A stretch of DNA of 38,829 nucleotides. Source: Myxococcales bacterium. GTDB taxonomy: Bacteria; Myxococcota_A; UBA9160; UBA4427. The position numbers and the translations under genes are program-made. Below the pieces are notes generated by a model that saw only the letters and a program-made list of their open reading frames with translations, did no database searches and was not told the origin of the DNA. Of the stretch, positions 34,056 to 38,829 are shown piece after piece (positions within the stretch are counted from its first letter, which is position 1; every line of letters starts with the position of its first letter). The stretch covers positions 1,658 through 40,486 of the forward strand of contig DUCN01000017.1 in assembly GCA_012959805.1 (NCBI GenBank). The letters run 5' to 3'.

Positions 34056-34748
34056 TCAGTATTCGGAGGTCGAATCCTGGAGCATTAGGCGAGTGTCTTG
34101 CGCACGGGCGTCGTTTCGGAGGCCTTCGAGCAAGGGCGTTCGGTCGGCGGCTCTAAAAAATTTAACTTGGTACATCTGTTCGGCGAAACGCCCTGAATCG
34201 ATGTCGACTGTGCTGAGCAACACGCTTCGACGACAGAATTCGTCGAGTAGTCCTTGGATCGTGGAGTCGACTTCAGGGGAGGGCTCAACGTTGAATCGCA
34301 GGACGCCGTCGAATCGCGTTCGAGATCCGAAAGGACCCGCCGACAAGTAGAGTGCGACGCCGCATAGCATCGCCGTACCGAGTAGACCCACCATCCAGGC
34401 GCCAACCCCCGTAGTGACGCCGAGTGCGGCCGCTCCCATGACGAAGACCAAGTCCCGAGACGTCTTGAGATCTGTGCGGAAGCGGATCATCGACAAGACA
34501 CCGAAGAGACCGATGCCCGCGACGAGCGAGTGACTCATCGCCAGGACGAGTACCGATGCTGCGATACAGACGAGAACGAGCGTATGACTAAAGCCGCGCG
34601 AATAACTGAGTCCGACGTAGGTGCGCTCGTAGACCCAAGCAAGAGCCTGGCTAAAGACGAATGCGGCGAGAAGCGAAGAGAATGGCGCCATCCAAGTACC
34701 GGTGGCGCTGGCATCCGCAATCCAGATTCCAAAAGTTTCCAAGTTCAT
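34056..34748 (-). CDS. DUF4956 membrane protein
   Basis: A 230-aa protein starting at ATG 34748, which overlaps the stop of the VTC gene (ATGA). About four membrane helices occupy residues 20-150, with the conserved GLFGVLSMIRFRTD between helices, a hallmark of DUF4956. The C-terminal 80 residues form a soluble domain (RFNVEPSPEVDSTIQGLLDEFC). DUF4956 genes are frequently found next to VTC-domain polymerase genes in bacteria, as here. Function is not established; a role in moving or sensing polyphosphate is plausible because the two genes are translationally coupled. Confidence 0.88.
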   Translation of the reverse strand: MNLETFGIWIADASATGTWMAPFSSLLAAFVFSQALAWVYERTYVGLSYSRGFSHTLVLVCIAASVLVLAMSHSLVAGIGLFGVLSMIRFRTDLKTSRDLVFVMGAAALGVTTGVGAWMVGLLGTAMLCGVALYLSAGPFGSRTRFDGVLRFNVEPSPEVDSTIQGLLDEFCRRSVLLSTVDIDSGRFAEQMYQVKFFRAADRTPLLEGLRNDARAQDTRLMLQDSTSEY

Positions 34749-35542
34749 CCGAGCGCTCCCAGGGAGCGTGCGCTGCTGACGTCGCGCCCTTGTATCCAAT
34801 GGCTGATGCAAGTTCCGATCGAGTATTTCGAGAAGCTTGTTTGTTCGAGCTGATTCCGGTGTATCACGTCCGTCATCCAGTGGGGGACCTTCGCGGCCTC
34901 GCACTTGAGCTCGAGCACAATTGGATGTGTGGGCAGGTTCAGGCGCCAGAAATCATCGAAGTGATGCCAGTTTCGATCGTCGGGGAAGAGGTCCCAGGTT
35001 GAGGCTGGATTGACTCGAATATTTCGATCAAACGTGACTCGTGCGTAAGGGTCGACGCGGGATTCGTATGCTTCGCGCAGATAGCGGACGCTGAGCTTGG
35101 GAAGTGCGCCCGAGGTCGCGACGAGATAGGCAAATTCCCGCAGTGCTGAGTCGCCCTGGCCGTCCATCGCATCCGATTGCAATCGGCCTCGTACCGCGTC
35201 CGGCACATTCTTACGCTCCACGACCGCCCGCCGTTTCTCGATGACGTCCGAGCGCCGACGTTTGACTTCGAGCGTCGCAAGAGAGTCTGCGGAATACGTG
35301 CGGACGCGTAGCTTCACGCGGTCGGGATCGCCCCGCTCTTTCGCGTTGTGGAATGCAAGACCGGGGGTATCGAGGTAGAGCGAGTTGATCGTGTAGCCGT
35401 TGCTGCCTGCACGACGTCCGGCGCTGCTGTGGAGATCAGGTGTGCAGACGGCGCTGATTTCGTCGCGAACTCGGTCAGCAACAGTCTCGTCAATCAGAAA
35501 TTTGAGTTCGAGACGCTCGAACTTAAGCTGAGTCGCGGTCAT
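34745..35542 (-). CDS. VTC-domain polyphosphate polymerase
   Basis: A 265-aa single-domain protein (ATG 35542; GTG 35551 in frame). Tunnel-fold motifs of the VTC/CYTH-like family appear in order: FERLELKFLID (Glu/Lys), TINSLYLDTPG, RVKLRVRTYSAD, ATLEVKRRRSD, PKLSVRYLREAY, ARVTFDRNIRV, IVLELKCEA and SKYSIG. In yeast VTC4 these charged residues bind ATP and polyphosphate inside the tunnel. No SPX domain is present, so there is no inositol-pyrophosphate control. It heads a minus-strand operon with DUF4956, the adaptor and the porin remnant. The product is probably polyphosphate made near the inner membrane. Confidence 0.9.
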   Translation of the reverse strand: MTATQLKFERLELKFLIDETVADRVRDEISAVCTPDLHSSAGRRAGSNGYTINSLYLDTPGLAFHNAKERGDPDRVKLRVRTYSADSLATLEVKRRRSDVIEKRRAVVERKNVPDAVRGRLQSDAMDGQGDSALREFAYLVATSGALPKLSVRYLREAYESRVDPYARVTFDRNIRVNPASTWDLFPDDRNWHHFDDFWRLNLPTHPIVLELKCEAAKVPHWMTDVIHRNQLEQTSFSKYSIGTCISHWIQGRDVSSARSLGALG

Positions 35543-35738
35543 TTTGAGCACTCGATGTCCGGTGAGGTAATTTCCCTATATTGATGACCGTGCCTGCCAA
35601 AGGAGTAGTCGAGGGGTTGGCAACAGCCGAAATCGAATCGTTTTAGACACATGGTATTTAACACACGCATTATCGTACCAGCAATCCGGTTTGCGTTCGT
35701 GGTCGCCGAGGTGGGAGATTCTCTCTGCGTTTAACGAA

Positions 35739-35754
35739 TGGGAATATATTCCCA
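35739..35754. promoter_or_regulatory. Perfect 16-bp palindrome upstream of the VTC operon
   Basis: TGGGAATATATTCCCA is an exact inverted repeat about 200 bp before the VTC start, in the AT-richest part of the window. It is a candidate operator for a dimeric regulator. The 35555-35780 region has no convincing gene. Confidence 0.5.
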
Positions 35755-35789
35755 ATTGATGAAATATGCAAGACAAATCGATCACGTTT

Positions 35790-36216
35790 TTATGCCGCTG
35801 GTGCTAGGGATAATCCGTTCTCCCAACGGTAACTTCGGCGTTCTTCTGAAGCGGTTTTGTCGAACTCCATGGCGTCGACCTCCCCGCCGTCCCGCAACAT
35901 CGTTCGGTTGAGATTCGCGCCCGCGGGGCCTCGCGCGTCTCGTCGGCCTCATGCCCCCACAGGCCAATTGATTCGCGGGCTCCGGCGTGTTCGTCGCGTC
36001 GGACAGACCGTCGACCATGGGCCGCGCCACATCATTCACCAGCCCCTCAGGAATCTCCTCGGCGATGCACTCCGGCACGGGCCCCGAGGGAAGTCTGGTG
36101 GGTTGGTCGGAGTCCTTGCTCTGCGCTGGAGACACAGCGAAGACCAGAGCGGCTGCGATCAGTCACGGCGTCCGCGCTCCGATCAGATGGTCCCAACGAT
36201 CGCGGATATTGAGAAA
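35790..36216 (-). pseudogene. Degraded gene for a small secreted protein
   Basis: In one minus-strand frame a stretch reads IRDRWDHLIGARTP, a stop, then LIAAALVFAVSPAQS (signal-peptide-like) and DSDQPTRLPSGPVPECIAEEIPEGLV up to about NQLACGG. Protein-like sequence then continues in another frame (GANLNRTMLRDGGEVDAMEF, stop at 35790). One nonsense change and one frameshift would restore a protein of about 140 residues. No family recognised; it could also be chance, but the composition switch argues for a decayed gene. Confidence 0.3.
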
Positions 36217-36294
36217 CACACAGCGAACGTAAGCGAATGAACATCGACGTTTGCAAGACATCGACGAGGTCGTGTGCACGGCTTCAGATTGTCT

Positions 36295-37911
36295 TCATTC
36301 GGGCGCAAGAGGGTCCCGGCCGAGGATCGCGTCGGCTGCGCGCTCGGCAATCATCATCACCGGTGCGTAGATGTTCGCGTTGGTGATGGTGGGCATGACT
36401 GAGGCGTCGACGATACGCAGGCCCTCGACTCCGTGAACTCGGAATGAATCGGGATCGACTACCGAAAGCGAGTCGATGCCCATACGACAGGTACAGGAGG
36501 GATGAAGCGCAGTCTCGCCCTCACGCGCCACCCAGCCGAGAACATCTTTTTCGCTCACCACCTCTGGACCCGGCGACAATTCACCGAGATCGAACTCGTG
36601 AAATGCAGGCTGTCGAAAGAGTCTTCGGGCGCACGCGATGGCTTCGACCCATTCGCGCTGATCCTGCTCGGTCGAGAGATAGTTGAAGCGGAGTCGCGGT
36701 GCTTGCCGGGGATCCGCCGAGCGGATGCGAAGCGTGCCGCGGGCGTCTGACAGCATGGGCCCGATGTGCATCTGGTAGCCGTGGCCGCGGGTCGCCGTGG
36801 TTCCGTCGTAGCGAATCGCTAGCGGCAAGAAGTGGATCATGAGATTCGGATAGTCGACCTCGTCGTTGCCACGCACGAAGCCGCCCGCCTCGAAGTGATT
36901 CGTCATGCCCGGCCCTGTGCCCGCGAGCCACTGGAGTCCGATCCAAGGACGCCGGTGCCAGCGCAAGCTCGGCGCCATCGAGACGGGTTTCGCGCAGCGA
37001 TGCTGCACATAGACTTCAAGATGATCCTGCAGGTTCTCTCCCACGCCGGGGAGATCGTGAACGACGTCGATGTCGAACTCGCGCAGGAGTGGGCGGGGCC
37101 CAACGCCAGAGCATTGCAGCAGCTGTGGCGAATTGATCGCGCCGCCAGAGCAGATCACTTCACCGGCATAGACGCGATGCGTGCGACCTCGCTGGGTATA
37201 CTCGACGCCCACCGCGCGCTGTCCTTCGAAGAGGATACGTGTGACAAAGGCCCGACATTGCACTTCCAGATTCTTGCGCTGGGCGACCGGATGGAGATAG
37301 GCGCGAGACGCACTCCAGCGTCGACCTCCGCGCACGTTTCGATCGAAGCGCCCGAAGCCTTCTTGTATCGGGCCGTTGACGTCTTCGGTCATTGCGTATC
37401 CGCATTGCCGCGCGGCCTCGAAAAACGCATCGAATAGTGGACCCTCGCCACGGCCACGCTCGACGACGAGCGGCCCCTCACGTCCGCGGAAGGAATCGTC
37501 GCCGTCGTCGCAGGATTCCATCCGCTTGAAGTAGGGAAGGCAATGGGCATAGCTCCAACGCTCGAGTCCGGGCTGCTCGGCCCATCCGTCATAGTCGCGC
37601 GCATTGCCGCGCTGAAAGATCATCCCGTTGATGCTGCTCGATCCGCCTAACAGCTTTCCGCGAGCGTGGGCGATCCGGCGCCCGGCCATCTGGGGTTCCG
37701 GTTCGCTGCGATAAATCCAGTCGTAGAAGCGATTGCCGAGCGGGAGCGAAAACGCTGCGGGCATATGGATCAAGACATCCCACCACGCGTCGGGACGTCC
37801 TGCCTCGAGGACCAGAACTCTGCGGGCCGGGTCCGCGCTGATCCGGTTGGCGAGCACACAGCCTGACGACCCTCCGCCAACGATCACGAAGTCGAATTGG
37901 CGGTTACTCAC
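36295..37911 (-). CDS. GMC family oxidoreductase (choline dehydrogenase-like)
   Basis: A 538-aa flavoenzyme starting at GTG 37911, 15 nt after the TetR gene. FAD-binding Rossmann motif DFVIVGGGSSGCVLANRIS, GMC signature 1 (ARGKLLGGSSSINGMIFQRG), a second signature region (GAINSPQLLQCSGVGP), and a C-terminal catalytic region with HPSCTCRMG (His) and TITNANIYAPVMMIAERAA. The length fits BetA and related alcohol dehydrogenases. These enzymes oxidise choline, long-chain or polyethylene-type alcohols. The BCCT carrier and the divergent dimethylglycine-dehydrogenase-like gene favour an amino-alcohol substrate, but the motifs do not distinguish this. Confidence 0.93.
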   Translation of the reverse strand: MSNRQFDFVIVGGGSSGCVLANRISADPARRVLVLEAGRPDAWWDVLIHMPAAFSLPLGNRFYDWIYRSEPEPQMAGRRIAHARGKLLGGSSSINGMIFQRGNARDYDGWAEQPGLERWSYAHCLPYFKRMESCDDGDDSFRGREGPLVVERGRGEGPLFDAFFEAARQCGYAMTEDVNGPIQEGFGRFDRNVRGGRRWSASRAYLHPVAQRKNLEVQCRAFVTRILFEGQRAVGVEYTQRGRTHRVYAGEVICSGGAINSPQLLQCSGVGPRPLLREFDIDVVHDLPGVGENLQDHLEVYVQHRCAKPVSMAPSLRWHRRPWIGLQWLAGTGPGMTNHFEAGGFVRGNDEVDYPNLMIHFLPLAIRYDGTTATRGHGYQMHIGPMLSDARGTLRIRSADPRQAPRLRFNYLSTEQDQREWVEAIACARRLFRQPAFHEFDLGELSPGPEVVSEKDVLGWVAREGETALHPSCTCRMGIDSLSVVDPDSFRVHGVEGLRIVDASVMPTITNANIYAPVMMIAERAADAILGRDPLAPE

Positions 37912-37926
37912 GGTCCGACTACCATC

Positions 37927-38472
37927 TCAACGACGCGTCATGTCGCGCAATGCCCGAAACACACTCGAGCTGGGCTCGGGCTCGATCGGTTGCAGACGCA
38001 ACAAGGCTGAAAGCCACAGCCCATCGGCGGCAAGACGCACGATCTTTGCCGTCGTTGGATCGATCCCGTCCGATTCGAGTTTCGCGTGCCAGCGAACAAA
38101 GTGCTCCCTGACTTTTTCGAGATGAGCGGAGTCCCGCCCCAGCGTGGACAGGATTCCCGCCATCAGCTGGGCCGAATTGTCGGCCGGCTTGCCCTCTTCG
38201 GTGACCGTCGAAGAGAGGTAGGCGCGAGTCCAGGCACCCGGTCGTTCCGGATCCGCCGCTGATAGAGCGACGAGTTCCTCGTCGAAGCGCGCGAGCATCC
38301 GGTCGCAAAGGCTTCCGACCAGGGCCTCTTTGTTCGGAAAGTGGTAGAGCAAGCCGCCCTTGCTGATCCCGGCGTCTGCGGCGACCGCATCGAGGACGAG
38401 CCCCGCAGGCCCGCTCGCGAGTAGTCGGGCCTCGGCGGCGTTTAGGATCTGTGCCCGCGCGTTCTGCTCCAT
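37927..38472 (-). CDS. TetR family transcriptional regulator
   Basis: A 181-aa repressor. The N-terminal DNA-binding helix-turn-helix reads ILNAAEARLLASGPAG, then VAADAGISKGGLLYHFPNKEAL, a standard TetR pattern. The C-terminal ligand domain is helical (QLMAGILSTLGRDSAHLEKVREHF, IVRLAADGLWLSALL). A rival frame from 38476 is out of register with the helix-turn-helix. The gene is co-directional with the GMC oxidoreductase gene and divergent from the FAD oxidoreductase. A palindrome in the shared promoter region is the likely operator, so it probably represses both itself and its neighbours until a substrate-like ligand binds. Confidence 0.93.
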   Translation of the reverse strand: MEQNARAQILNAAEARLLASGPAGLVLDAVAADAGISKGGLLYHFPNKEALVGSLCDRMLARFDEELVALSAADPERPGAWTRAYLSSTVTEEGKPADNSAQLMAGILSTLGRDSAHLEKVREHFVRWHAKLESDGIDPTTAKIVRLAADGLWLSALLRLQPIEPEPSSSVFRALRDMTRR

Positions 38473-38519
38473 TCATTCGCCCCTAAAGCGTTTTATCGAG
38501 ATCGGGCTTTTTTTATCTT

Positions 38520-38539
38520 TACACCGTCCGGACGGTATA
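38520..38539. promoter_or_regulatory. TetR-type operator overlapping a -10 box
   Basis: A perfect 14-bp core ACCGTCCGGACGGT (38523-38536) sits in a 20-bp inverted repeat with one mismatched pair. TATAGT at 38536-38541 overlaps its right half and would serve the plus-strand gene. The site lies about 50 bp from both divergent starts, as expected for the adjacent TetR regulator. Confidence 0.75.
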
Positions 38540-38589
38540 GTAGAACAGCGTGTATGTCACGCGTCCGCGTCGCGGGCGGCTGAACTCCA

Positions 38590-38829
38590 ATGACTTTCCA
38601 ACCCGCGAACCCCCGCCAAAGGTTGATCGAGTTGACTGACTTCCCCAAAACTGCAGACGTCGTGATCGTGGGAGTCGGAGGCATCGTCGGTGCCTCGCTC
38701 GCTCATTTCCTGCGAGAACTCGGCGTGCGTAATATCGTGGGTCTCGAGAAGGCGGGCAGCATCCCCTCGGACATCTCCTCGACGTCGCACGCGTCGGATT
38801 TCATCTTCAATACGGCCCACGACAAACTC
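38590..38829 (+). CDS. FAD-dependent oxidoreductase, dimethylglycine/sarcosine dehydrogenase-like (3' end outside window)
   Basis: The first 80 residues are visible. ATG 38590 has no good ribosome binding site, and in-frame TTG codons at 38623 and 38632 are alternatives. The nucleotide-binding segment reads ADVVIVGVGGIVGASLAHFL, with an extra residue compared with the usual GxGxxG, followed by the acidic strand end (VGLEK) and SSTSHASDF, similar to the GSTWHAAG motif of dimethylglycine and sarcosine dehydrogenases. Divergent from the TetR gene with a shared operator. Demethylation of betaine-derived compounds is plausible given the BCCT carrier and GMC oxidoreductase in the window. Confidence 0.75.
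   Translation, partial: MTFQPANPRQRLIELTDFPKTADVVIVGVGGIVGASLAHFLRELGVRNIVGLEKAGSIPSDISSTSHASDFIFNTAHDKL

Noticed and set aside
37919..38476. Alternative 185-aa frame over the TetR gene
   Set aside because: Out of register with the helix-turn-helix; the frame from 38472 gives a standard TetR protein.

Overview
The window is bacterial, GC-rich and densely coded. Exosortase-type C-terminal sorting tails, a Myxococcota-style Cys-rich repeat in a secreted subtilase, two-partner secretion, and P450/GMC/Old-Yellow-type oxidoreductases point to an uncultured Myxococcota or other former deltaproteobacterium. This assignment is an inference; there is no rRNA or other phylogenetic marker in the window.

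Left part (1-7559), all plus strand: the C-terminal end of a surface protein with a sorting tail, then a tight export module. The module has a 1399-aa exoprotein that joins a two-partner-secretion (TPS) filamentous-haemagglutinin domain, a disordered linker, TPR repeats and a CHAT (caspase-like) protease domain; its TpsB/FhaC-type transporter; and a DUF4384-OmpA protein. This is the best candidate for a poorly described system: a caspase-like protease apparently exported through its own outer-membrane pore.

7804-10675: an MFS carrier and a BCCT (betaine/choline-type) carrier, with a 45-codon small ORF overlapping both. 10750-18688: a probable catabolic or modification locus in two divergent arms plus one convergent gene. 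It encodes a toroid-like/glycosyltransferase fusion, a D-2-hydroxyacid dehydrogenase, a sugar-isomerase TIM barrel, a DHDPS-type aldolase, an Old Yellow Enzyme homologue and a Gfo/Idh/MocA oxidoreductase. The substrate is unknown.

18830-25460: a Lys-rich micro-ORF, a CmcJ/AsaB-type oxidoreductase next to a cytochrome P450, two anchored hypothetical proteins, and a secreted subtilase with near-identical 165-bp Cys-rich repeats. 25461-29516 is accessory: a gene-poor kilobase with a large palindrome, a PEP-CTERM protein, fragments of at least two IS3 elements and one IS110 element, and an OmpR-type regulator lacking the phosphorylatable Asp.

29517-38829: an SdiA-regulated-type lipoprotein; a PHB-depolymerase-like esterase with a sorting tail; a minus-strand operon of VTC polyphosphate polymerase, DUF4956 membrane protein, HlyD-like adaptor and a ruined phosphate-selective porin gene; a degraded small gene; and finally a GMC (choline-dehydrogenase-like) oxidoreductase with a TetR regulator, a clear operator, and the start of a divergent FAD oxidoreductase of the dimethylglycine/sarcosine dehydrogenase type. 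No tRNA, rRNA or CRISPR array was seen.
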